Positions 1 through 9,770 of a stretch of DNA of 64,000 nucleotides are shown one piece after another (the stretch's first letter is position 1; every line of letters begins with the position of its first letter). Position numbers and translations under genes: made by a program. The stretch is from NCBI RefSeq assembly GCF_040869045.1, contig NC_090323.1, positions 36,884,066 through 36,948,065 of the forward strand. Reading direction: 5' to 3'. A model generated the notes under the pieces. The model did not search any database, was not told the DNA's origin, and saw only the letters and a program-made list of their open reading frames with translations. This DNA is from Eurosta solidaginis. Taxonomy: Eukaryota > Arthropoda > Insecta > Diptera > Tephritidae.

Positions 1-1798
1 AATCGGTTGCCTTGTTTTTATTTTTTTACTCAGTTGAGCAGAGCTCACAGATTATATTAACTTTGATTGGATAACGGTTGGTTGTACAGGTATAAAGGAA
101 TCGAGATAGATATAGACCTCCATATATCAAAATCATCAGTATCGAAAAAAAATTTGATTCAGCCATGTCCGTCCGTCCGTCCGCCTGTCCGTCTGTCCGT
201 TAACACGATAACTTGAGTAAATTTTGAGGTATCTTGATGAAATTTGGTATGTAGCTTCCTGGGCACTCATCTCAGATCGCTATTTAAAATGAACGATATC
301 GGACTATAACCACGCCCACTTTTTCGATATCGAAAATTTCGAAAAACCAAAAAAATGCGATAATTCATTGCCAAAGACGGATAAAGCGATGAAACTTGAT
401 AGGTGGGTTGACCTTATGACGCAGAATAGAAAATTAGTAAAATGTTGGACAATGGGTGTGGCACCGCCCACTTTTAAAAGAAGGTAATTTAAAAGTTTTG
501 CAAGCTGTAATTTGGCAGTCTTGAGGATATCATGATGAAATTTGGCAGCAACGTTACTACTCTTACTATATATGCGCTAAAAAAAAGTAGGAAAATCGGA
601 TGGAGAACACGCCCGATTAAAAAAAAAAATTTTTTTAAAGTCAAATTTAAAAAAAAATTGAATATCTTTACTGTATATAAGTAAATTATATCAACATTCA
701 ACTCCAGTAATGGTATGGTGAAACAAAATACAAAAATAAAAGAAAATTTCAAAATGGGCGTGGCTCCGCCCTTTTTCATTTCGTTCGTCTAGAATACATT
801 TAATGCCATAAGTCGAACAAAAATTTACCGATCGTTCGGAAATTTGGTAGGGGCATGGATTCTATGACGGTAACTGTTTTCTGTGAAAATGGGCGAAATC
901 GGTTGAAGCCACGCCCAGTTTTTATACACATTCGACCGTCTGTCATTCCGCTCGGCCGTTAACACGATTACCTTGAGCAAAAATCGATATATCTTTACTA
1001 AACTCCGTTCACGTACTTATCTGAACTCACTTTATCTTGGTATAAAAATGGTCGAAATCCGACTATAACCACGCACACTTTTTGGGTATCGAAAATTACG
1101 AAAAATTAAAAAAATGCCGCAATTCTATACCAAATACGAAAAAAGGGATGAAACAGGGTAATTTGATTGGTTTATTGACGCAAAATATAACTTTAGAAAA
1201 AACTTTGTAAAATTGGTGAGACACCTACGATATTAAGTAGAAGAAAATGAAAAAGTTCTGGAGGGCGAAATAAAAAGCCCTTGGAATCTTGGCAGGAATA
1301 TTGTTCGTGGTATGACATATATAAATAAATTAGCGGTACCCGACAGATGATTTTCTGGGTCACCCTGGTCCACATTTTGTTCGATGTCTCGAAAACGCCT
1401 TCACATATACAACTAAGGGCCACTCCCTTTTAAAACCCTCATTAATACCTTTAATTTGATACCCATATCGTACAAACACATTATAGAGTCACCCCTGGTC
1501 CACTTTTATGGCGATATCTCGAAAAGGCGTCTACCTATAGAACTAAGGCCCACTCCCTTTTAAATAATCATTAACACCTTTTATTTGATACCCATATCGT
1601 ACAAATAAATTCAAGAGTCACCTCTGGTCCACCTTTATGGCGATATCCCGAAATAGCGTACACCTATAGAGCTATGGCGCACTCCCTCTTAAAATACTCT
1701 GTAATACCTTCCATTTGAAACCCATGTCATACAAACACATTCCAGGTTTACCCTAGGTTCATTTTGCTTACTTTGTCTCCAAAGCTCTCAGCTGAGTA
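1..1798 (-). repeat. F-family repeat, left (inverted) arm
   Basis: Read on the minus strand this arm matches 3726-5990 module by module: the GGAC microsatellite near 170-190, several 'gggcgtgg' boxes, and three ~130-bp subrepeats at about 1430-1730. It stops at the TA (1797-1798) where the Tigger terminal repeat begins, so its outer terminus, a short hairpin GTTCGGGT..ACCGAAC seen in other F copies, is missing. The arm runs off the left window edge. No coding potential is recognisable; open frames here (for example 489-779 minus) are chance. The family is unclassified by me; the terminal hairpin and cargo arrangement look like a non-autonomous or foldback-type DNA element. Confidence 0.8.
1430..1735 (-). 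repeat. ~130-bp tandem subrepeats in left F arm
   Basis: Two to three diverged units, each carrying a 'ggtccac' box, a 'gatatc' box and a 'gggtatcaaa'-type box on the minus strand. The same unit is present in more copies in the right arm (3838-4720). Confidence 0.7.
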
Positions 1799-3725
1799 CA
1801 GTCGGGCCTCGATTATCCGTAGTCCGGTTAACCGTTAACCCCGATTAACCGTGACGGCCAAAGATCATTCTATTGTTTTTTCGTTGCAGTGTTTTCAAAT
1901 TATTTGCTTCGATTAACCGTGATTACCTCTATTATCCGTGATGGCAGCGAAAATTGTGTTTGTGTTAATAGCACGTCACTCTAGGTGAATATGTACATAT
2001 GTATGTATAATAAACATGAAAACGGGTAATTCCCTTGTTTGACGATGAGCCAGAAGCATTTACAAGTTATTATTTAATTTTGAAATTTGAGAAGTGCGGG
2101 TGGTTATATCTAAATACGTTTAGTATTACACCGTTACCAGTGGTAAAAAGAAAACGAAACGTTTTAAATATTGAAGATAAAGTAAAAATAATTAATGAGC
2201 ATTTGAAAAATAATGTGAGTGTCAAAATGATAGCTCAAAAATACGAAGTTGGGATGCAGACCGTTTATGACATTTTAAAAAGCAAAGACAAGCTTTTAAA
2301 GTTTTGTGCAGAGAGTAATTCGGTGGTTCGATTTCGTAACCGAAAAACTTTAAAGACATCTGAAGAACCAAAAGTAGATTTGGCACTTTACGAATGGTTC
2401 AGAAAAGAGCGTTTTAAAGGCACTCCAATTACAGAACTGATGATAAGAGAAAAGGCTAAAATATACCACACAAAAGTAAACATTGATTCTGAGTGTGAAT
2501 ACTCTAACGGGTGGTTGCAAAATTTTAAGAATAGACATGGAATAAAAAGACTTCATGCTGAAGGAGAAAAATCTTCAGCAGACTATGTAAGTGCCACAAT
2601 GTTTGTAGAACAATTAAATGAATTGATATCAATGGAAAATTTTACCAGTGAGCAAATTTATAATGCGGACGAGACAGGCCTATTTTGTAAGTGCTTGTCC
2701 GAGACATACTGTTATAATGAAAGATTCATAGATGGACATAAGGTGTCAAAAAAAAGACTAACCACTTCAGTTTGTACTAACGCTGCTGGTACCCACAAGT
2801 GCAAAGCTTTAGTTATTGGTTAAAGTGCTCGTCCAAGAGCCCTAAAAAATGTATACGACCTTCCCGTAATTTATAAGACCAATTCAAAAGCATGGGTAAC
2901 GCAAACAATATTTTTAGAATGGTTTACCAAAAACTTTGTGCCAGAGGTAAAGGAGCATCTTAAGAGAATCGGTCTTACGGATGATAGCAAAATCCTTCTG
3001 TTATTGGACAACTGCTGGGCACATCCAGACGTTCATGATCTTAAGGCTAAAAACGTTATTGTAAAATAATTGCCACCAATGGATCAGGGCGTAATATGGA
3101 GTTTTAAATGCCATTATCGTAAAACTATAGTGCAAAACCTAGTCTCGTCAAATAATAGAGAAGATTTTAAGAAAGAATTTAATATAAAGAAAGCCCTGTG
3201 GTCCATTGATAATGCTTGGGACGCTGTTACTTCTGAAGCTTTGAAGAACGCTTGGAATAATTTGTTATGCCCAGGTAATGAAGGTGCGTAGGCATATTTT
3301 TACAATTTTATAAAATATTTTTATGCAAAAATTCATTGATTTTTGTTATAGGTATTGAAATATGGAATACGCACGGGAATGTGGCACAAATGATCAATAT
3401 TACGGATGACTTTACCACAGGCGATATAGAGACATGGCTGAAATGTGATGAAAATGCCTCCCAATTTGCTGTTTTGTCAGATGAAGAAATTATAAGCATG
3501 GCAAACAGTAACTCAGATGAACCTAAGCGAGACAATGGATTGGAAGACACTAATGAAGACGATGTCATTGTTTCAGAAACCACTTTAAAAGAAGCGATAG
3601 AGGCATCAAGCACATTGCTGAATTTCCTGGATAGCCCTGGTTGTCCCGGAATTACAGAGCAGGATAAAATTCAAGTTTATCGCATACAAGAAAAACTTAT
3701 AAAAGAAAATTATAAATTGAACAAG
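1799..3725 (+). mobile_element. pogo/Tigger-type DNA transposon, 3' end missing
   Basis: The left end starts CAGTCGGGCCTCGATTATCC directly after a TA dinucleotide, the target site expected for Tc1/mariner/pogo elements, and contains further 'gattaaccgtga' copies at 1840-1940 typical of Tigger-like termini. A transposase reading frame follows. No matching inverted terminus is found on the right: the coding sequence runs directly into the F repeat at about 3726. The element is therefore truncated and cannot be mobilised by itself. Confidence 0.75.
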
Positions 3726-3728
3726 TAA
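2035..3728 (+). pseudogene. pogo/Tigger (CENP-B/jerky-like) transposase, decayed
   Basis: Cut-and-paste transposase family. Seen in order: a CENP-B/psq-type helix-turn-helix (about 2145-2290; KRKRNVLNIEDKVKII, then IAQKYEVG..TVYDILKSK), a second CENP-B HTH (about 2370-2560; GWLQNFKNRHGI), and the DDE_1 catalytic region. First catalytic Asp is in NADETGLF (about 2666), second in LLLDNCWAHP (about 3008), third in MDQGVIW (about 3080). In-frame stops at 2821-2823 and 3067-3069 break the catalytic domain, and several residues normally found before the third Asp are missing. An intron at 3284-3351 joins the domain to a C-terminal acidic tail (3352-3728). The open frame begins at a TTG with no good ATG; homology starts near 2142, so the true start is lost or lies in another exon. 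Family assignment is firm; function is lost. Confidence 0.88.
3284..3351 (+). other. 68-bp intron in the Tigger transposase
   Basis: The frame is closed by TAG at 3289-3291, but removing 3284-3351 (donor GTGCGT, acceptor TTATAG) joins codons for NEG and IEIWN in frame and restores continuity with the C-terminal frame ending at 3728. Length and splice sites fit short insect introns. Inferred from sequence only. Confidence 0.7.
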
Positions 3729-5990
3729 AGAAGGTTAAGTTCGGGTGTAACCGAACATTACATACTCAGTTGAGAGCTATGGTAACAACATAAGGGAAAA
3801 TAACCATGTAGGAAGATGAACCGAGGGAAACCCTGGAATGTGTTTGTATGACATGTCTATCAAATGAAAGGCACTAAAGAGTATTTTATGAGGGAGTGGG
3901 CCATAGTTCTATAGGTGGACGCCATTTAGGGATATCGCCATAAAGGTGGATCAGGGTTGACTCTAGAATTTATTTGTACAATATGGGTATCAAAAGAAAG
4001 GTGTTAATGAGTATTTTAAAGGAAGTGATCCTTAGTTCCATAGGTGGACGCCGTTTCCAGATATCGCCATAAAGGTGGACCAGGGGTGACCCTAGAATTT
4101 GTTTGTACGATATGGGTATCAAATTAAAGGTATTAATGAGGGTTTTAAAAGGGAGTGGGCCTTAGTTGTATAGATGGTCGCCTTTTCAGAGATATCGCCA
4201 TAAAGGTGGACCAGGGGTGACTCTAGAATGCGTTTGTACAATATGGGTATCAAACGAAAGGTGCTAATGAGTATTTTAAAAGGGAGTGGGCCTTAGTTCT
4301 ATAGGTGGACGCCTTTTCGAGGTATCGCAACTTAGACTTTGTTTGTACGATATGGGTATCAAATGAAAGGTGTTAATGAGTATTTTTAAAAGGGAGTGGG
4401 TCTTCGTTCTATAGGTGGTCTTTTTCGAGATATCGGCATAAAGGTGGACCAGGGGTGACTCTAGAATATGTTTGTACGATATGGGTATCAAATGAAAGGT
4501 GTTAATGAGTATTTTAAAAGGGCGTTGGGCTTAGTTCTATAGGTGAACGCCTTTTCGAGATATCGCCATAAAGGTGGACCAGGGGTGACTCTAGAATGTG
4601 TTTGTAGGATATTGGTATCAAATTCAAGGTATTAATGAGAGTTTTAAAAGGGAGTGGTGGTAGTTGTATATGTGAAGGCGTTTTCCAGATATCGACCAAA
4701 ATGTGGACCAGGGTGACCCAGAGCATCATCTGTTGGATACCGCTAATTTATTTATATATATAATACCTGCCAAGATTTCAAGGGTTTTTTATTTCGCACT
4801 GCAGAACTTTTTCATTTTCTTCTACTTAATATGGTAGGTGTCACAACCATTTTACAAAGTTTTTTCTAAGGTTATATTTCGCGTATAAACCAATCCAATT
4901 ACCATGTTTCATCCCTTTTTTAGTATTTGGTGTAGAATTATGGCATTTTTTTCATTTTTCGTAGTTTTCGATATCGAAAAAGTGGGTGTGGTCATAGTCG
5001 GATTTCGTTCATTTTGTATACCAAGATAAAGTGAACTAAGTTCAGTAAAGATATGTCGACTTTTGCTCAAGTTATCGTGTTAGGGGCCATGCGGAAGGAC
5101 AGACGGACGACTGTGTATAAAAACTGGGCGTGGCTTCAACCGATTTCGCCCATTTTCACAGAAAACAGTTAACGTCATAAAATCTATGCCACTACCAAAT
5201 TTCAAAAGGATTGGTAAATGTTTGTTCGACTTATGGCTTTAAAAGTATCCTAGACAAATTAAATGAAAAAGGGCGGAGCCACGCCCATTTTGAAAATTTC
5301 TTTTATTTTTGTATTTTGTTGCACCATATCATTACTGGAGTTGATTGTTGACTTAATTTACTTATATACTGTAAAGATATTCAATTTTTTGTTAAAATTT
5401 TACTTAAAAAAATTTTTTTTTTTAAAGTGGGCGTGGTCCTTCTCCGATTTTGCTAATTTTTATTAAGCGTACATATAGAATAGGAGTAACGTTCCTGCCA
5501 AATTTCATCATATCTTCAACGACTGCCAAATTACAGCTTGCAAAATTTTAAATTACCTTCTTTTAAAGGTGGCCGGTGCCACGCCCATTGTCCAAAATTT
5601 TCCTAATTTTCTATTCTGCGTCATAAGTTCAACCCACCTACCAAGTCTCATCGCTTTATCTGTCTTTGGTAATGAATGATCGCACTTTTTCGATTTTTCG
5701 AAATTTTCGATATCGAAAAAGTGGGCGTGATTATAGTCCAATATCGTTCATAAATAGCGATCTGAGATGAGTGCTCAGGAACCTACATACCAAATTTCAT
5801 CAAGATACCTCAAAATTTACTCAAGTTATCGTGTTAACGGACGGACGGACATGGCTCAATCAAATTTTTTTTCGATCCTGATGATTTTGATATATGGAAG
5901 CCTATATCTATCTCGATTCCTTTATACCTGTACAACCAACCGTTATCCAATCAAACTTAATATACTCTGTGAGCTCTGCTCAACTGGGTA
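3726..5990 (+). repeat. F-family repeat, right arm
   Basis: Begins with the F terminus (aagtaa-gaagg, then the hairpin GTTCGGGTGTAACCGAAC at about 3740-3757) followed by 'attacatactcag'. It contains the 130-bp subrepeats, the 'gggcgtgg' boxes and the GGAC microsatellite (about 5840) in the mirror order of the left arm, and ends around 5990 where hAT copy A begins. The last codons and stop of the Tigger frame coincide with its first bases. Confidence 0.82.
3838..4720 (+). repeat. ~130-bp tandem subrepeats in right F arm
   Basis: About seven units marked by 'ggaccagggg' at roughly 3957, 4079, 4209, 4447, 4577 and 4703, plus one internally deleted unit near 4330. Spacing is 121-130 bp. This is more units than the left arm, so array length varies between F copies. 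Confidence 0.8.
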
Positions 5991-7480
5991 TAAAAATGAA
6001 TGTTTACATGAATCCGAAATCGTAAAGTTTTCGTGGTGACACTGATGAAGGTTTATTTTCCAAAAAGTCTTCCGACAATACCACAAACTCTGTATCAAAG
6101 TCCACATTATTTAAACGACTTCGATATCGGTACCGTGAATAATGAGTTTTTGTGATCCGAAGGAGTCAACGAAATAATTCGTCGAGGTCATCAAAAGTGT
6201 CCTGTTATGTTTCCACGTGATTGTCATGACGAGGCATTTCCTACCGAGTTGTTAAAGAGAATCTTGCCAAATGGAGAGAAAGTGGAGCATGACTGGTTAG
6301 TGTGGAGTGTTTTTATTGCCTACCATGACGTCTGTTAAGCACTAATATTTTTTGGGCATCTATGATCTTATAAGCAATTATGATCCGATACTTAGAGATA
6401 ATTTGGAGAAAGTTAGGATTTCACAACGACAGCACAAACGTTTACGAGTTCACTATCTTTCCCCAGAAATTCAGAACGAGTTTATAGAAATTTGTGCAAA
6501 ACACGTGAGGAAAACTATATTAGATCAAGGTAAGGAAGCCAAGTATTTTGCAACTATCATTGATGTTATGCCTGATGCTAGTCACGTTGATTACGTTCGT
6601 TTTGCGCCAACTCATTTCAATTCGAAAGCAACAAATTTTACAATTCAAGACGGTTTTTGGCTTTCGTGAATTGCAACCAAAAAACTGATCAGAAAATCGC
6701 TAATCAAATTTGACATGCTTGATTGAAGATTATCGTGCAAAAGGGTACGATAACGGTGCCAATATGAAAGGAGCTTACAACGGAGCACTACGTCACATTC
6801 TCGACAAAAACTGGAATGCTGATTACTCGCCTTGTGCAACCCACAGTCTCAATTTATGTGGTGTTGATGCTGCAGAATATTGTACGGCTGCAATTACTTT
6901 CTTCGGAGTTGCACAAAAATGTTTTACTATTTTCAGCAACACTCCACAACAATGGACATCCTCAAAAAAATTAACCGTGCTCTCTTCATAGTCTTTCTGC
7001 CAAAAGCCAAATTTGACTACGCAAGCATACGGCGATGTTACCGGCATTCTCAAGTACATCAACAAGTTCGAATGTATCTTGCTGTCCTCAAATTGGTTCA
7101 AAATACCGACTACCATTAATGAACGAAACGTAGTCCTCCAAGCTAGAGACGCCACCATAAATGTTGAGGTCCGACATCTAGATGCCTTATTAACTGATTT
7201 GAAGTTGATCAAGAACCAATGGGAAACATTTTAAACGAATGCAAAACAGTTGCTATTCAATAATTGAACATCTCGCCAAAGTTCCTGGAAATTCGAAAGA
7301 GAAAACCCAAAAGACGTTCTGAAGATAATTTAAACGAGATGATTACGGATGATTCAGAGTCTGATTTTAAAAACACTACATTCCTGGTGAACTTTGATTC
7401 GGTAATCACTGGCATTACTGAACGATTTGCAGCTATGAGAAGCGAGACGTTTACCTTTTTTTAGCAATTTGAAGACATGG
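5991..7480 (+). pseudogene. hAT (ZMYM1-type) transposase, copy A, broken
   Basis: Parallel to copy B (38163-40367) at nucleotide level. Recognisable pieces: the N-terminal region before the zinc finger (6095-6300, HYLNDFDIGTVNNEFL, then a stop), part of the DUF4371/RNase H-like domain (6352-6669, with IIDVMPDASHVDYVRF around the first catalytic Asp), the YDNGANMKG..ATHSLNLCG segment (6740-6860), and helical region 6990-7460. Relative to copy B about 290 bp are deleted at about 6345, and frameshifts separate nearly every piece. The copy is cut at about 7480 by a Helitron-like fragment, so the C-terminal dimerisation region is absent. Both hAT termini are missing. Confidence 0.8.
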
Positions 7481-8084
7481 CATCGCAAATACTAATATAG
7501 GCAAATTTATATACGAATTTTCACGCAGCTTCGCGTGCATATTTATCAGTTTTTCCAGGTTGAAGCGACTAAATCGAATATCACAATGAACTTTAGAGCT
7601 CTCAGCAACAACTTTCATTTGATATTCATAATACACACACGGTCTAGGGGTATCCGGGTCCATGTTTTGGCCTATATCTCGAGACCCTAGTTACTCAGCG
7701 GTGTAAAACTTACTCTGTATTATAGCACACATCAACAGCTTCAATTTGATACCCATAATATAAAAACACATTCTGGGTGTATCCGGGTCCATGTTTTGGC
7801 CAATATCTCGAGACCTTGTCACCCAGGAGTATGGAAGTTATCCTGTACAATAGCACTCATCTACAGCTTTCATTTTATATCCATATTGTATAAACACATT
7901 CTAGGGGTACCCGGGTTCACGTTTTGATCTCAAGACCCTAGGCACGTAGCTAAAAAAGGTAGACGTTGGCCGATTCTCAGACCTACCCAATATGCCTACA
8001 AAATTTCATGAGATTCGGTTCAGCCGTTTCGGAGGAGTTAAACGTATAACACCGTGACAGAATAATTTTATATATTAGATATAT
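7481..8084 (-). mobile_element. Helitron-like fragment, 5' part (minus strand)
   Basis: On the minus strand it begins near 8084 with 'atctaatatataaaatta..ctgtcacggtgtt', followed by 'ctcctccgaaacggctgaaccgaatctcatgaaa' type sequence, which resembles 5' ends of insect Helitron/Helentron-like non-autonomous elements. Two to three repeats of a ~130-bp block ('ctcgagatataggccaaaacatggaccc') follow. 7481-7690 matches 16970-17260 in inverted orientation. No Rep/helicase is present. The Helitron label is from terminus look only. Confidence 0.4.
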
Positions 8085-8350
8085 CAACGAATAATTACTA
8101 GGAAATTTTCTTATGAAAAAGTATAGCAAAATGTTTTGTCAAAGCCACGTTCATTTAATTTCTTTGTAATATGCGTCAGTATGAACCTGTTTGTTTAATT
8201 ATTTAAAAATGTCCATTAAAGTTATGAATTAAATAGGCTAATTAGGCCCTTATAACAAAATATTTTTATGGAAATGTTATCACAAACGCTTAATAATCAT
8301 TGTACACATATCAATTTAATAACACTATTGAACTGTGCAAATATACATAT
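8085..8350 (+). repeat. Single dispersed copy of the 272-bp satellite monomer (5' part)
   Basis: Matches the monomer of the 55571-64000 array through 'ctaggaaattttctta', 'tgttttgtcaaagccacgtt', 'aatatgcgtca', 'gaattaaataggcta' and 'gtgcaaatatacatat', with scattered differences. It starts at the Helitron-like end and is split by the solo LTR at 8351. Confidence 0.85.
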
Positions 8351-8453
8351 TGTAACGAATTTACTTCAAATCCTCTTATTTGCCCTTCTGCTAATTTTGA
8401 ATCACTAAACTGTTGAATAAATAACTCCAATATTGAATAATGGAAAAATGGCC

Positions 8454-8459
8454 TTTATT
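8454..8459 (-). terminator. Polyadenylation signal of the solo LTR
   Basis: AATAAA on the minus strand, about 150 bp downstream of the putative initiator, fitting the end of the R region. Confidence 0.5.
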
Positions 8460-8637
8460 AAAGTACTTCACAATAACACTCAAACTGTGCAACGAATAGC
8501 TTGCTTAATAACCAAACTGATAGCTTAAATGAAACTGTCTTTCAAAATAATACTGCTATTGCTCGCTAGATATCGTCTTAATCGAAACTGCTTGACAACT
8601 CAAATCAAACTGAATTCCAGCGCTTATACAATTGTCG

Positions 8638-8646
8638 CCTTTTATA
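8638..8646 (-). promoter_or_regulatory. TATA box of the solo LTR
   Basis: TATAAAAGG on the minus strand; an arthropod initiator TCAGT lies about 30 bp downstream at 8609-8613. Typical core promoter spacing for an insect LTR retrotransposon. Confidence 0.65.
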
Positions 8647-8973
8647 CTCTTTGATTTCAACCTTCGCATCTTCTAGGCGCTTCCAGAATCTACTAGTCCA
8701 GCAGCTCTCAAACTTCTCAGCTGTAACTACAATTGCACAATTTTATAGTTTTTCTCATTGCATACTTATAGGAGTATCTCAGATATATGCATGTGTTTGT
8801 GCATTGACTCTCCGCTGCTCGTATGCGTACATGGTAAATATGTGTATACGCCATAATTGACTCGTTTATGTAGATACATAATGATTGAATTATTGATGTG
8901 AATTCACGTCACTGCTTAGCATCAGCTTAGAGAAAGCAGCACCCCTTAGTTTTGCTAATATTCGTAACAATAT

Positions 8974-9013
8974 GTATGTATATATCAACGAACACTTATT
9001 AGGAAATTTTCTT
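8974..9013 (+). repeat. Satellite monomer remainder after the solo LTR
   Basis: Resumes the monomer after the LTR target duplication ('tatatatcaacgaacacttattaggaaattttctta') and then breaks off into BEL/Pao-associated DNA. Confidence 0.65.
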
Positions 9014-9398
9014 ATTGAACACAATTGGCGGGAATGAAACCAACGGTGTTTTGCGGAAACGAAACAAAAACAAGATAATTAGTGCTTATACATAGAAATA
9101 TGTATAATAATTAAAAGATGTCTTTATTTCGTCAATATTAATTTAGTATCACAATAGGAATTTAGGAACTTACGTTTTTGTTTGTATGAAATACTCCAAA
9201 ATGAAAACTCGGCAAACGCAGGAACAGCTGGTGACTTGTTGACAGGCAAACTCAACCAGCCCGACGGCAACTTCCAAATCGGCACCGAACCTCGAACGAA
9301 AGAAAATGCTGGATCAAGAGGACGATTGGAAGTTAGCCGTTGCTTGCTGACAAACGTAAAATAGTTAAGTCGAGGGTGGCTACGCGGTAAGAAATTAA
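9014..9398. other. Non-coding flank of the BEL/Pao fragment
   Basis: No ORF or repeat is recognised here. Position suggests 3' untranslated sequence of the BEL/Pao element on the minus strand; no LTR or polypurine tract could be defined. Confidence 0.35.
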
Positions 9399-9698
9399 TT
9401 AGGCCACTGGTCTAAACATGCCGGCCTCCTTGCCATGGGCAATATTAAATATGCCAACACCAGCCGGTTCAACGTTTTTCAGCTTGATTAGGATCTTTCC
9501 GCGTATACGGTGTGCTGGTGTTAGGGCCTCTGTGATGATTGCGACGTTTGGACGGTCAGAAAGTATTTGATGCCGAGCCGCCCTGTCGACAATTTTTCTG
9601 CGGAGCAGGAGATGCTGAGCTTCCCAAACGTTGGAGGACTGGTGTGGAAAAGTCTCTATCTGTAAGGCTTCGTTTAATCGGCGATTGGCATGTATTTA
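9399..9698 (-). pseudogene. 3'-terminal open frame of the BEL/Pao element (unrecognised domain)
   Basis: Open on the minus strand for about 100 codons from after a stop at 9696-9698 to the stop at 9399-9401. It reads HANRRLNEAL, then VWEAQHLLLRRKIVDRAARH, then a basic IRGKILIKLKNVEPAGVGIF segment and ends GMFRPVA. It follows the zinc-knuckle ORF (9771-10871) in a different frame, so it may be its continuation after a frameshift between 9698 and 9771. I do not recognise the domain. Confidence 0.4.
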
Positions 9699-9770
9699 AT
9701 GTGAAGTAGCGCGACCGCCTTTCGTGTTGGAGCAGCGGGCGGAAAGCATTTAATGCCGCGCCACTGCCTT

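Larger units (their letters stand above)
8351..8969 (-). mobile_element. Solo LTR, probably Ty3/gypsy type
   Basis: A 619-bp block with terminal inverted TGTAACGAA..TTCGTAACA, flanked by a 4-bp direct repeat ATAT (8347-8350 and 8970-8973), as expected from integrase. It interrupts a satellite monomer that resumes on the other side. Minus-strand orientation is given by a TATA box, an initiator and a polyadenylation signal in order. No internal region remains, so it arose by LTR-LTR recombination. Assignment to gypsy rests on the 4-bp target duplication and TG..CA ends. Confidence 0.82.

Noticed and set aside
489..779. 96-codon minus-strand frame in the F arm
   Set aside because: Hydrophobic AT-rich translation of a repeat; copies at 5263-5466 and 46347-46634 do not keep the frame or sequence.
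3726..5990. Bacterial-type regulatory sites such as terminators from the GTTCGGGT hairpin
   Set aside because: The hairpin marks the repeat terminus and recurs at F ends; the DNA is clearly eukaryotic.
8651..8860. 69-codon plus-strand frame
   Set aside because: Lies within the solo LTR, upstream of its promoter on the other strand; no homology recognised.
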